Assembly (NCBI RefSeq): GCF_026239675.1
Contig: NZ_JAPIVQ010000012.1
Coordinates: 88,995-152,994 of the forward strand
Length of the DNA stretch: 64,000 nt
Direction of reading: 5' to 3'
From: Pedobacter sp. PLR
GTDB taxonomy: Bacteria; Bacteroidota; Bacteroidia; Sphingobacteriales; Sphingobacteriaceae
Made by a program: the position numbers and the translations under genes. Below the pieces are notes generated by a model that was not told the origin of the DNA, made no database searches, and saw only the letters and a list, made by a program, of their open reading frames with translations. Positions 38,439 to 47,974 of this stretch are shown here, piece by piece (position 1 is the stretch's first letter; every line of letters begins with the position of its first letter).

Positions 38439-39098
38439 TCAATTGTAGTCCCTATCTCCCTGGCCCGGGCTCTTTTTATCAGGTAAAGTACTAAACAAGG
38501 TATCCCAAAGCATCGAACTGACACCAAATGCTTTATCTGGTTGCTGATAATGATGTAAGTGATGGTTTCGCCATAACACTTTCAGATATTTCGGGGGTGG
38601 AAAAGCATGAATAGCATAATGGATAGAAACATAAATAAGGTATCCCGAAATGAAACCAGAAAAAAACACCAACGCATAACCTCCTGAATCAAACACTAAA
38701 AGAGAGAGCCCACAGAACAGTAGTAACACAACAGAAGCCATGATTAAACTTGGCACTGGTGGCATAAAAAGCCGTCTTCTATCTCTCGGGAATTCATGAT
38801 GATTTTCATGAAAAATGTACACCATCCGCTTCCCTAACTTAGTACCTGCGGGAAAATGAAACAGGAAACGATGCACCAGGTACTCGAAAAACGTCCAGGT
38901 AAACATGGCACTCAAAAATATCCAGAACATCAGCATTATCGAATAATGGTAACCAGACCAGACATAATAGATTAAAAAGATAACCGTGGGAATATAAATG
39001 CTGTAAATCACCCATGGACGGGTCTTCGTAAGTGCTTCAAGATATCTGTTTTCAAAAATCCTTGCTTGTCCTTTGTTGTTAATTGTCACATTATCCAT
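38439..39098 (-). CDS. Fatty acid hydroxylase, FA2H/sterol desaturase superfamily
   Basis: 219 residues from MDNVTINNKG; an in-frame ATG 21 codons upstream has no family match. Four membrane segments. The eight-histidine diiron pattern is complete: HRFLFH, HENHHEFPRDRRR, HYAIH and HHLHHYQQPDKAFGVSSMLW. The last block and the overall spacing match fatty acid 2-hydroxylase (FA2H/Scs7). It should hydroxylate an acyl chain at the membrane with O2. Sphingobacteriaceae make sphingolipids with hydroxylated acyl chains, which makes this role attractive, but it is an inference. Confidence 0.88.
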   Translation of the reverse strand: MDNVTINNKGQARIFENRYLEALTKTRPWVIYSIYIPTVIFLIYYVWSGYHYSIMLMFWIFLSAMFTWTFFEYLVHRFLFHFPAGTKLGKRMVYIFHENHHEFPRDRRRLFMPPVPSLIMASVVLLLFCGLSLLVFDSGGYALVFFSGFISGYLIYVSIHYAIHAFPPPKYLKVLWRNHHLHHYQQPDKAFGVSSMLWDTLFSTLPDKKSPGQGDRDYN

Positions 39099-39213
39099 CA
39101 CATCTCCTTTCGTTAAAGCAACCGTGAACCAGAGCGCAAAAAATTCAAAATACAAGACCATCCAGCATCAAAAGAATGGCTGTTACTATAACAAATACCT
39201 GCTCACGCTGGTT

Positions 39214-39750
39214 TTAAAAGGAAGGTGTTTTTTTATTTAAGATGTTTCCTATAAGGCGTTTCTCGTAGCAATAAAACCTCAATCCAGGCCTGAAAGCCAG
39301 GTCGATCTCCCCTGCATATTCATAACCTAGTTTAGGAAACAATCGCTGAGTGGCTTCGTTCTCGGAATTGGTATCAATTCGGAGCACTGGAATCCCGCGA
39401 TCCAGGGCTACCTTTTCTGCTTGTTGCAGCAGCGCAACGGCAATTCCTTTCCCCTGGTGATCCGGACTAACGGCTAACCGGTGTGTCACAATAGCGGTTT
39501 CCTCAAGATCCCATCCTACCTGTGCATACTCCGCATCCTGATCCGTAGTAATTGCAGCAATTCCGGCAATTGCCCCCTCAATATCAGCAACCCAAAGCTG
39601 CTGAAGGCTGATATCCTTTTCAAAAGCAGCAGGATTTGGGTAAGTATCGTCCCATTGCCAGTTTCCGGCAGCATTCATCAAAGGCACTACCGCTTTAACC
39701 AGCTCCATAATCGGGCCTATATCGTTTAAAATTGCTCGTCTAATTACCAT
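39214..39750 (-). CDS. GNAT-family acetyltransferase
   Basis: 178 residues from the ATG at 39750; upstream in-frame triplets are only TTG and GTG. The acetyl-CoA site is THRLAVSPDHQGKGIAVALL, and the closing part is NEATQRLFPKLGYEYAGEID. RRAILNDIGPIMELV is the usual GNAT beginning. The acceptor is unknown. Confidence 0.87.
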   Translation of the reverse strand: MVIRRAILNDIGPIMELVKAVVPLMNAAGNWQWDDTYPNPAAFEKDISLQQLWVADIEGAIAGIAAITTDQDAEYAQVGWDLEETAIVTHRLAVSPDHQGKGIAVALLQQAEKVALDRGIPVLRIDTNSENEATQRLFPKLGYEYAGEIDLAFRPGLRFYCYEKRLIGNILNKKTPSF

Positions 39751-39960
39751 CACAATCAAAATTACGAAAAAACCTTATTCCAAACCCTTTACTAATTCCC
39801 CAAATCGAACACCACCCTGCCCAATCAGGTGTTTTTCTTTCAGCATCACTCCGTTTTTACCTTACCAGCAGATTAGAATATTTGCAATTGATTCCCTGAA
39901 CCCCTAAATGGAATGATGGAAACATGACAATCCTGCCCTAAAGAACCCAATAGTATTTCC

Positions 39961-39968
39961 TAATTTTG
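39961..39968 (+). promoter_or_regulatory. Candidate -7 box upstream of the rhodanese-thioredoxin gene
   Basis: TAATTTTG fits TAnnTTTG and ends 25 nt before the ATG. No clear TTG at -33 is seen, so confidence is limited. Confidence 0.35.
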
Positions 39969-39993
39969 AATATCAACATTTTAAAAACGTCAA

Positions 39994-40737
39994 ATGAAAA
40001 TTGATCAGCATCATAACAGCCGCAGCATTTCCATCCTTATCCTCCTTACCGGGTTTTTACTTTTCAGCAGTCCAGCTGCTTTTGCGCAAAACAGCAGCAA
40101 GACGATCTCTGCGGTAGAATTCCAAAATCAGTTAAAAAACGCTGGTAAAGCGGTAATTCTTGATGTAAGAACTCCGGAAGAATTCAATACCGGGCACCTT
40201 GATCAGGCAAAGAACCTTAACATTTACGATGCAACCTTCCAGGAAAGCATTTCCAAAATGGACAAAACGCAACCTGTTTACGTCTATTGTAAAGGTGGCG
40301 GAAGAAGCGCTAATGCTGTTAAGAAAATGCAGGAACTTGGTTTTGCGACAGTTTACGAACTAAAAGGAGGCATTGTGGCCTGGGAACAGCAAGGTTTACC
40401 GTTAAATAATGCAGAAAAACCAAAAACAGACCTTTTTACCAGTACTGATTTTGATAAAATGCTGAAAGCAAATAAAAATGTGCTGGTAGACTTTTATGCA
40501 GAATGGTGTCTGCCTTGTAAACAAATGGAGCCCGTTTTACTGAAGTTAAAAAATCAGCTAAAAGGTAAAGTAGCCATTGAAAGAGTAAATGTTGATGAGG
40601 CAAAATCCTTAAGCAAATCCATTAAAATAGAAGGCCTTCCTGTGGTGGCAATTTATCAGAATGGCGTTGAAATAAAACGAGTTACCGGATTTCAATCCGA
40701 GCAGGACTTATTGAATCTGATTAAAGAATTAAAATAA
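39994..40737 (+). CDS. Exported rhodanese-thioredoxin fusion
   Basis: 247 residues. A signal peptide (about 1-32, ending AAFAQ) precedes a rhodanese domain (about 38-135) with the active Cys99 in VYCKGGGRS. A thioredoxin domain follows (about 148-247) with WCLPC (Cys172, Cys175) and the cis-Pro in EGLPVVAIY. The protein should work in the periplasm, moving sulfane sulfur or thiol redox equivalents. The covalent link suggests that the thioredoxin half reduces the persulfide formed on the rhodanese half. It is monocistronic. Confidence 0.9.
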   Translation: MKIDQHHNSRSISILILLTGFLLFSSPAAFAQNSSKTISAVEFQNQLKNAGKAVILDVRTPEEFNTGHLDQAKNLNIYDATFQESISKMDKTQPVYVYCKGGGRSANAVKKMQELGFATVYELKGGIVAWEQQGLPLNNAEKPKTDLFTSTDFDKMLKANKNVLVDFYAEWCLPCKQMEPVLLKLKNQLKGKVAIERVNVDEAKSLSKSIKIEGLPVVAIYQNGVEIKRVTGFQSEQDLLNLIKELK

Positions 40738-40889
40738 TCATCATTCCTAAAAGGGGTTATTTAGCAATGGGGTAAAAAAAACAGCTCCGTTTAGAAACAT
40801 TCCTGATGTTTCAGTGTTACCAATTTAATACATCTTTATCTGACCTTAGGAGTAGATAAAGGTGTTTTTACTTGAAGGTAACTAAATAT

Positions 40890-42281
40890 ATGAGTATAAT
40901 CTCCGGCTTAAGAACGACGCTACCCCTCCTTTTTCTGAGCATCTCCATTCCAATTTATGCGCAAACAACGTCTCCCCAGTCAGAGACAGATAGTCTGGCA
41001 AGTCCAATCGAAGAAATTCCGGTAAAAAAACGGTTCCTGAGGGCATCCTCCTCCTTGCTAATTGCAGAACTTATTCCCTGGTCTTACAGCAAATTTATCA
41101 CCCATGCGGAGTTTTCAAATATTAGTTTGAAAACCATCGGACACAACCTAAAGCTTAAAAACTGGGCATGGGACGACGACGCTTTCCCGACCAATCAGAT
41201 CGACCATCCCTACCATGGCAGCGTATTTTACAATTCGTTCCGGTCTAACGGCTTTACTTTCTGGCAATCCGCCCCTGCTGCACTGGTAGGCAGTTACCTT
41301 TGGGAAACTGCCGGTGAAAATCAGGCCCCTTCTAAGAATGACATCATCAATACCACTATCGGCGGAATTACGATCGGAGAATCCGTTCACCGTTTAACCA
41401 GAAAAATACTTCAGGTGCGCAGAAGAGGATTCAGAAGATACCTCAATGAAACCGTCAGCATGGTGATCAACCCAACCAATGGATTCAGAAGAATTGCGGA
41501 TGGTGAATGGGGAAAACTAGCCTCAAGAACTGAACAGATAGACAGTACGTTATTGTTGCTTGAAGCAGAAAGTGGGATCAGAAAGGTCAATATGAGAGAT
41601 GACCAGGCCAATTTCGGCGTTTATGGTCGTTTGAAACTGATCTATGGAAACCCTTTTGAAAACTATAAAACCCCATTTGGCAGCTTTGTCCTTAATGCGG
41701 AAGTCGGTCAGGATGATAGTTCCTTTGTAAACGCCTTAAATATCGTGGGCGCCGTGAACGGCTGGCTTTTGAGTAGCAATAGCCGGTCCAGACACCTGGT
41801 CTCCATCACCTCAAACTACGATTACATTAACAATCAAGCCTGGTATTATGGCGGACAAAGTATTAATTTCTACCTGTTTTCTGAGTTTGGACTCAACAGT
41901 AAGACGAAGTTAAAAACCTCTGTCGGCATGGGCCCGATCTTAATTGGTGCTTATGGCGAAAATGGCAAGTACAATGGCCGATTCTATGACTACGGTGCCG
42001 GTGCTGGATTAAATGCGAATGCAGAGGTAAATATGTCTGATAAATTTATGTTTGAAGTCCATTACAACGCCCGCTTAACGGGCACCTGGAATGGGAATAC
42101 TTCCAGTTATTTCTCCCAAAGCATTGCTACAGAGCTGGAATATGTACTGAGTAAGGAACTTTCTTTTTCGACAGCACCAGGTTTAGTCCTCCTAAAGGAA
42201 AACTACAAAACTACTCCGGATGTACATAAGACCTTGCCGAGCTTAAAAGTTGGCTTCAAGTATAGGTTCGCCTATAATTAA
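40890..42281 (+). CDS. DUF3943 outer membrane protein
   Basis: 463 residues from the ATG at 40890; the reading frame opens earlier only through a TTG. A signal peptide (about 1-24, ending IPIYAQ) is present. The middle (about 95-185) has the DUF3943 features NQIDHPYHGSVFYNSFRSNG and TIGGITIGESVHRLTRK. The C-terminal ~250 residues alternate polar and aromatic residues, typical of a membrane beta-barrel. The function of the family is unknown. A hairpin terminator shared with the convergent regulator gene follows. Confidence 0.85.
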   Translation: MSIISGLRTTLPLLFLSISIPIYAQTTSPQSETDSLASPIEEIPVKKRFLRASSSLLIAELIPWSYSKFITHAEFSNISLKTIGHNLKLKNWAWDDDAFPTNQIDHPYHGSVFYNSFRSNGFTFWQSAPAALVGSYLWETAGENQAPSKNDIINTTIGGITIGESVHRLTRKILQVRRRGFRRYLNETVSMVINPTNGFRRIADGEWGKLASRTEQIDSTLLLLEAESGIRKVNMRDDQANFGVYGRLKLIYGNPFENYKTPFGSFVLNAEVGQDDSSFVNALNIVGAVNGWLLSSNSRSRHLVSITSNYDYINNQAWYYGGQSINFYLFSEFGLNSKTKLKTSVGMGPILIGAYGENGKYNGRFYDYGAGAGLNANAEVNMSDKFMFEVHYNARLTGTWNGNTSSYFSQSIATELEYVLSKELSFSTAPGLVLLKENYKTTPDVHKTLPSLKVGFKYRFAYN

Positions 42282-42287
42282 TCCTGA

Positions 42288-42338
42288 TTTGAGTCTTTAT
42301 GGTACCCCGGTTTAAAGCAAGGATCATAAAGACTCAAA
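42288..42338. terminator. Terminator between convergent DUF3943 and LytTR genes
   Basis: A perfect 14-bp inverted repeat (TTTGAGTCTTTATG / CATAAAGACTCAAA) with a 23-nt loop follows the DUF3943 stop codon by 6 nt and extends over the last codons of the LytTR gene. Confidence 0.6.
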
Positions 42339-43028
42339 TAATTTCTCTTTCAACTGAGGATAACGCGTCCTCCCAACCGGAATCAGCTCCCCGTTTTTCA
42401 GCAGCAAATCGTATTTACTTCCCGAATTCACCATAATCTTTTCACATTGATCAATGGCGACGATATAAGATTTATGCACGCGCTCAAATGCCGCAGGAAG
42501 CAATTGCTCTAGCTTTTCCAATGATTTATCATGCAGTTCCAGTTTCCCGTTGCTCAAATGAAGTTCTGAATAAATCCCAGCCCCTTTGATGTAAATCAGG
42601 TCCTTTATATCCACCATAGAGATCTCTCCTGCTTTTTTTACGGCCAAAAACCTAAGCCCCTTTGCCGCTTGCTGAGGACTGGAAATCCGCAAAAAAGCCT
42701 GCGCTAACCGGTTTTCATCAAATGGTTTAGCCACAAAATCAAGGACACCATACTCAAATGCCGTAATCGCCTTTTCCGTATAGGCAGAAATCACAATGGT
42801 GTGAAAAGATCTGGATATGACAGATTCTAAAAGTGTAAAACCATCTTCGCCGTTTAAATTAAGGTCTAACAGCAACACATCGATCTCCTGATCTTCTAAA
42901 AATGACAAGCCTTCTCCAACAGATTCGAAACGGTCCAGCCGCTCTAATTTTTGTGCAAAAAAACCACGCGTCATCCGTTCAATCCTGCCGGCGATTCTCG
43001 TTTCATCTTCTATAATTAGTATCCTCAT
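42324..43028 (-). CDS. LytTR-family response regulator
   Basis: 234 residues from MRILIIEDE. The receiver domain (1-115) has the acidic pair EDE at 7-9, phospho-Asp55 in LLLDLNLNG, and the KPF near 101. The LytTR DNA-binding domain (about 130-234) contains ERVHKSYIVAID and GELIPVGRTRY. Start and kinase stop overlap as ATGA, so the pair is co-translated. It may control the divergent TonB receptor gene at 44833. Confidence 0.94.
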   Translation of the reverse strand: MRILIIEDETRIAGRIERMTRGFFAQKLERLDRFESVGEGLSFLEDQEIDVLLLDLNLNGEDGFTLLESVISRSFHTIVISAYTEKAITAFEYGVLDFVAKPFDENRLAQAFLRISSPQQAAKGLRFLAVKKAGEISMVDIKDLIYIKGAGIYSELHLSNGKLELHDKSLEKLEQLLPAAFERVHKSYIVAIDQCEKIMVNSGSKYDLLLKNGELIPVGRTRYPQLKEKLFESL

Positions 43029-44707
43029 TTGTAAATTTTTATGATGGTCTTCCAACCTTGATCCACTGGTTCGGAATGGAATTCCCATTGATCTCCATAG
43101 CTTTCCCTCAATCGTGCTTTAACATACCGAAAACCGGTTCCCGATTCTTTCCGCGGTTTCCCTGCCCGGTTTTTCTCGCGATTTTCAGCAATCGTTAACA
43201 AGGTATATTGTTTAAATTCAGGCGCTTTGATAAAGTTTAGCTGAAAGCTTACCGTTCCATCCGGTAAGGGTTTACTGTGGGTAATCCCGTTTTCCAGTAT
43301 TGTATGGAAGATTGCTGGTGGAATGGTCTCCTTAGGATCAATCCCTGAGTCTGACCACTGATAGTTTATTTCCTTTCGAAATTGCATCACTTTCAGGTGA
43401 ACTTTACACAGTTCGATTTCCTTTTCCACAGGAATTAAGGTCTCATCGGCGATCTCATTCATCAAATCAAACTCTGTTGAAAGCGCCTGAATAAAGATGA
43501 CCCCCTGTTTTGGCGATTCCTCTATCCAATCGATCAGAGAAGTAAGCGTGTTTTTAATAAAGTGTGGCTGTATATTTTTCTTGAGTAATTCCGTTTTCAG
43601 TCTGGCAGAAAGCAGCAAGGCCGATCTGTATTCATTTTCGGCATCTCTGGTTCTGATGGTGTGTAGAAAAAGCATACATAAAATAATGATATTGAAGCTA
43701 ATAAACAGTGCAAAATCATAATACAGGCAATAAGTAATCAAAGCCGAAGCCAACAATCCAGCCATCACAATACCAGCTCCTTTCTCCTTCTGAACAACCG
43801 CAGTCCCCACAATCCCGAGGGCTGCAACCCACATTGCGAAACTTAAATACCTGGCCGTGACGTCGTAAGCACCATAATTATAGCCATATATAAAAAGGAG
43901 CGACAACAGCAGCAGGCCCATCAGCAATAGTTTCCTTTTAAAATGAAACTGAATACTAAAATACCAGGGGATCAATAAAGCAATCAGGAAAGTCAGCGCG
44001 CCGATAATCCCGAGTCTCAGGTAAAATTTTGAATAAGGAATGGTAATATAAATCTTGCTATACTCCGTTAGCTGTAACATAAAAAAAAGAAAGCAGGTGA
44101 TACAAAATATGAGCACTGCATAGTCCTTTTTCCTGCTGTTGATGAAGATAAAGAGGTAATATACCGCGGCAATCAGAAATACGCCGGCGATCATGTTCAT
44201 AAAAGAAGCGACAACAAGCGGCATTTTAATCAATTGATCATAATCCCCTGTTGAAATCCAGACACCGCGAAGGTCATCGCTTAAATAGGATTGAGAGGCT
44301 CTGATGGCGACCAGGTGTTTCCCTTTGCCGGCCAGCGAATCAGGGATCATAAAACAAGTGTTTGCCGTACCGGGGATTTCTTCCTGATCATTTTCTTTAA
44401 TCCGGCCGTTTTTCCCGATCAACGCCCCATCCCAATACACCTCAAAAGCCCCAAAAGCATGGATCATCAGGCCAGCATGCTCCCCGACACTTTTATTTCC
44501 CAGCAGTTCAACAGGAATACGCGCCCAATAGATCTGGTCCTTTATAGCTGTCCGTTCCTTAGGCCAATTGCTGTCGTCATAAGCCGGAGATGCCCGGTTC
44601 AAATCATCCCCTGACTGATATACCGGACTTACGACAAGGGAATCCACTTCTGTTTTACAAGAAGAAAAAGAGAGCAGCAGGAGAATAAATAAAATAAAAC
44701 GGTTCAT
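43025..44707 (-). CDS. Sensor histidine kinase with extracytoplasmic N-domain (7TM-type)
   Basis: 560 residues. The lipobox-like SFSSC near residue 17 may anchor the N-terminus or simply end a signal peptide. A beta-sandwich-like sensor domain (about 25-160, with GAFEVYWDGALIGKNGRI) resembles the galactose-binding-like part of DISM kinases. About seven or eight membrane helices follow (165-345). The kinase core has the phospho-acceptor in IQPHFIKNTLTSL and the ATP site ILENGITHSKPL; the second ATPase motif SGTGFRYVKARL replaces the usual GIGLxNxxxRL. It pairs with the overlapping LytTR gene. Confidence 0.88.
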   Translation of the reverse strand: MNRFILFILLLLSFSSCKTEVDSLVVSPVYQSGDDLNRASPAYDDSNWPKERTAIKDQIYWARIPVELLGNKSVGEHAGLMIHAFGAFEVYWDGALIGKNGRIKENDQEEIPGTANTCFMIPDSLAGKGKHLVAIRASQSYLSDDLRGVWISTGDYDQLIKMPLVVASFMNMIAGVFLIAAVYYLFIFINSRKKDYAVLIFCITCFLFFMLQLTEYSKIYITIPYSKFYLRLGIIGALTFLIALLIPWYFSIQFHFKRKLLLMGLLLLSLLFIYGYNYGAYDVTARYLSFAMWVAALGIVGTAVVQKEKGAGIVMAGLLASALITYCLYYDFALFISFNIIILCMLFLHTIRTRDAENEYRSALLLSARLKTELLKKNIQPHFIKNTLTSLIDWIEESPKQGVIFIQALSTEFDLMNEIADETLIPVEKEIELCKVHLKVMQFRKEINYQWSDSGIDPKETIPPAIFHTILENGITHSKPLPDGTVSFQLNFIKAPEFKQYTLLTIAENREKNRAGKPRKESGTGFRYVKARLRESYGDQWEFHSEPVDQGWKTIIKIYK

Positions 44708-44832
44708 AGATTAAAGATAGAGCGAATATAGGGCAGAAAAATGTAGTTCAAAAGGATATAGAGCAGTTCACATGTTTTAGCGGTCATAAAATAATCCGGC
44801 TCCTTAAACTTGTACTAAACAAATAAACCACC

Positions 44833-47034
44833 ATGAAACTACTGTTATTTTTCCTTTTATCATTAAGCTGTATATTGAATTCGGCTGCACAACAACAAAC
44901 TACTGAAAAACCAGTAGCAGACAGTACTAAAAAACCAGCTGCAGGTAGCAGGGAGAACCCGACGGCGGGTAGCCCCTTCGACAAAACCCTGAATGAAGTA
45001 GCCATTACAGGAGATAAACCTGGCGTTAGTCTGAAGTTAGACAAGAAAATATTTGTGGTAGGAAAAGACCTCCTGTCGCAAAATGGTTCTGCCAACGACC
45101 TGCTCAATAACCTTCCTGCAGTGACTGTTAGTGCAACAGGACAGGTCAGCTTAAGAGGAAACCCCAGTGTGCTCATCTTGATCAACGGCCGGAAAACGGG
45201 GTTAACACAGAGTAATGCGCTGGATCAGATTCCTGCCGGACAGATTGACCGGGTAGAGATCATCACCAACCCTTCTGCCCGTTACGATGCTGCTGGCGCT
45301 GCCGGTATCATCAATATCATCCTTAAGAAAAACAATAAAGCCGGATTTACAGGTCAGGTAAAGCTGCTTGGGGGAATCCCGAATGACTTGCGCATAAACC
45401 CGAGTCTGAACTACAAATCAGATAAATTCAATTTGTTTTCTACTTTCGGCATTCGCAATACCGATTACGTTGGCTTATACCGTTCCGAACAAGTGGTTAG
45501 TCCACCGGACCAACCTGCTACACGGTACAATCAATTGAAAAATGAAAACCGACATGACGATGGAAAACTCCTGTATCTGGGTGCAGATTTTTTCCTGAAT
45601 GATCACAATACCATCACTGCGGCATTCTTCAAAAATGCCACTAAAGACCATGACAAAACCAGTTTAAACTACGATTACAGCAATCATCTTGTCGACAGCG
45701 CTTTAATTCGCAATGGAGAATCCAGAGAAAAGCGCTCTTACAACCAGGTTGAGTTCAATTACACACGCAGTTTTACCGATCCGAAGAAAAAGTTCAGCAT
45801 AGACTTACAATATGATTTCTGGAACAGTGAAAAATCCTGGGCGCTGAATACCATCAGAATCGCACCCAATCAGGAAACATTGCCAGGGATCAGAACGAGT
45901 GCTACCGGAGCGAGCAAGGATTTCCTTTTACAGACAGATTACGTACAACCAGTTACGGCGCATACTGCGCTGGAATTCGGATTAAAGGTAGAAAACAGGT
46001 TAGTGAGCAGTGATTATCTGGCGGAAAAACAGGAAGGAAATGATTGGGTAATTCTTGATCAGATTGACAATAAGCTAGACTATAAAGAACTAATCAGTAG
46101 TGGATACACGCAAATCAGCAGCAAATGGAAAGCCTTTTCCTACCTGTTGGGTTTACGTGCAGAGCTGACTAAAGTCCGCATTGAAGACCGCGAGCGTACT
46201 TTTCAAAGGGAGAAGGATTATACCAGGTTTTTTCCAACTGCTCATTTGGGTTATCAATTTAAAGAAGGGACAAGCCTGCAACTGAGTTACAGTAAACGTA
46301 TCAACAGGCCTTCCTTAAGCTTATTGTATCCATTTAATGAAATCACTGATTTTAACGCGCAATACGTTGGGAACCCTGACTTAAACCCTTCTTATGCGGA
46401 TGTTTTTGAACTTGGCTTTTTGCAGCGCTGGCATAAAGTGACCCTGAATCCATCTTTATACTATCAATATATCGGGCATCCAATTCAGGACTATACCTAT
46501 TTAAAGGAAGGAAACACTTTCATTACTACTCCTGTTAACATCAATTATGAAACCCGTAAAGGCCTGGAGATTTCTATTTTGTATCAACCGGTAAGCGCCT
46601 TACAACTGAATGCAGAATTTAATGTTTATGCGTTTAAACAACGGGGGTTTTATCAGGACCAGGACTTTAATTTTTCTGGCGAAGCCTTAACCAGCCGCAT
46701 TAGTGCGCAACTAAAATTACCGATGCGTTTTGGTTTTCAGGGACGCTATAACTTTAGCACTGCGGAAAGAAATGCACAAAGCAGGACAGCGGCCATCCAC
46801 AATTTAGACCTCGGGATCAGTAAAAACCTGTTTAAGGATAAAGCGACACTGGTTCTTGATGGCAGCAATATTTTAAATTCGCGTCAATTTAAGACCAGAA
46901 CTACCGGTAGTAATTATATGCTTAACCAAATTAACAATCCAAATGCGGACCGTTACCGCCTTAGTTTTTTGTATAAATTTAACAATAAGGCAGGGCAGAA
47001 TGTGCGACAGGCGAAGACTGGAAACCGGAACTAA
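44833..47034 (+). CDS. TonB-dependent receptor of the outer membrane beta-barrel family
   Basis: 733 residues. A signal peptide (about 1-19) is followed by a low-complexity stretch (KPVADSTKKPAAGSRENPTA). The plug has VTVSATGQVSLRGNPSVLIL and GAAGIINIILKKNNKAGFTG. The rest is a full-length barrel ending in an aromatic-rich strand. It lacks the carboxypeptidase-regulatory-like domain usual at the N-terminus of this family, which makes it shorter. It is divergent from the LytS/LytTR pair with a 125-nt gap, suggesting control by them. A bidirectional terminator follows. Confidence 0.9.
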   Translation: MKLLLFFLLSLSCILNSAAQQQTTEKPVADSTKKPAAGSRENPTAGSPFDKTLNEVAITGDKPGVSLKLDKKIFVVGKDLLSQNGSANDLLNNLPAVTVSATGQVSLRGNPSVLILINGRKTGLTQSNALDQIPAGQIDRVEIITNPSARYDAAGAAGIINIILKKNNKAGFTGQVKLLGGIPNDLRINPSLNYKSDKFNLFSTFGIRNTDYVGLYRSEQVVSPPDQPATRYNQLKNENRHDDGKLLYLGADFFLNDHNTITAAFFKNATKDHDKTSLNYDYSNHLVDSALIRNGESREKRSYNQVEFNYTRSFTDPKKKFSIDLQYDFWNSEKSWALNTIRIAPNQETLPGIRTSATGASKDFLLQTDYVQPVTAHTALEFGLKVENRLVSSDYLAEKQEGNDWVILDQIDNKLDYKELISSGYTQISSKWKAFSYLLGLRAELTKVRIEDRERTFQREKDYTRFFPTAHLGYQFKEGTSLQLSYSKRINRPSLSLLYPFNEITDFNAQYVGNPDLNPSYADVFELGFLQRWHKVTLNPSLYYQYIGHPIQDYTYLKEGNTFITTPVNINYETRKGLEISILYQPVSALQLNAEFNVYAFKQRGFYQDQDFNFSGEALTSRISAQLKLPMRFGFQGRYNFSTAERNAQSRTAAIHNLDLGISKNLFKDKATLVLDGSNILNSRQFKTRTTGSNYMLNQINNPNADRYRLSFLYKFNNKAGQNVRQAKTGNRN

Positions 47035-47044
47035 GTCAGTTCAC

Positions 47045-47079
47045 AAAAACGCTGGTTTATGCCAGAAACCAGCGTTTTT
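47045..47079. terminator. Bidirectional terminator
   Basis: A perfect 14-bp stem (AAAAACGCTGGTTT / AAACCAGCGTTTTT) with a 7-nt loop carries A- and T-runs on its two sides, so it works in both directions between the receptor gene and the convergent AlkD-like gene. Confidence 0.9.
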
Positions 47080-47083
47080 GTTA

Positions 47084-47815
47084 CTAGCACTTAACCGTTT
47101 TCTTCTTTTTACCGATTGTGCCTTTATCTTTTATTTTCAAAATGTAGTCAATTGCATTGGGGACTTTGCAAGCAGCACCATTGGCGTTAACAGTAATGAC
47201 CCCCAACTTTTTAGCAGCCTCAATTGCAGCAGCAGTTAAGGCTGCTACATAAGCGCCTACTGCAATAATGAAGTTATTCATTTGATAGCGGACGCGATTG
47301 CCGGCCGTTGGAATCTCCCGAACTACTCTTTCCAATAATCCCTTTAAGTCCTGAATGTCTAGTTCCTCATCTGGTTTAAGCGAAACGAGATTGCTGAGTG
47401 TTGCCCAGCCTGATGCAACAATATATTCTTCTTTATGATCGATCCATTCGAGAGCCAGTTCCCAGCCATAGCGACTGCCTGCAGCTACCCATGGCACAGT
47501 CCATTCACTAATGTTGGTAGACAAACCTTGCTCTGCCCAGGTTTGCAGTTCCTCCTTCGTCATTTTTTTATCGTCGGCGATTAAACCTGCCAGATACATC
47601 GCATCTGCGTTTCCAGTAGCATACAGGTCTTTCGCCAGCTGGTAATCCATTTTAATCTTTTTCTGAATGGGTTTCAGGTCCCCTACTCTTACGCCAAAAA
47701 ACGGTTCTCTGACTCCATGTTTCAATAGAATATTTTTGATCTGTTCGCTGCCTTTGGATTGCAGCTCATCCATAATTTCTTTTAAGGTCATAGCGGTTTC
47801 TTTATTCGGGTTCAT
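47084..47815 (-). CDS. DNA alkylation repair (AlkD-like HEAT-repeat) protein
   Basis: 243 residues, helical throughout, with HEAT-like repeats and the motif WGLSTNISEWTV-like block (WAEQGLSTNISEWTVPWVAA) followed by IASGWATLSNLV-type repeats. It resembles the AlkD superfamily, whose members cut alkylated bases from DNA, but the catalytic Asp of AlkD cannot be placed with certainty. The C-terminal tail is Lys-rich (KDKGTIGKKKKTVKC). Confidence 0.75.
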   Translation of the reverse strand: MNPNKETAMTLKEIMDELQSKGSEQIKNILLKHGVREPFFGVRVGDLKPIQKKIKMDYQLAKDLYATGNADAMYLAGLIADDKKMTKEELQTWAEQGLSTNISEWTVPWVAAGSRYGWELALEWIDHKEEYIVASGWATLSNLVSLKPDEELDIQDLKGLLERVVREIPTAGNRVRYQMNNFIIAVGAYVAALTAAAIEAAKKLGVITVNANGAACKVPNAIDYILKIKDKGTIGKKKKTVKC

Positions 47816-47974
47816 TGTTGGTTTTTGCCAAAGGTTTCTCTGATCTTCTTATTGCGATTCCGAACAGATACGAATTTAAGCTAATTTAAGCTCAAAAACA
47901 CCTTGATTCTGAAGATAGCAATAGCACAACCAGGACAAAATCAGTATATTGCTAAAGTACTCATACAGAGAATC

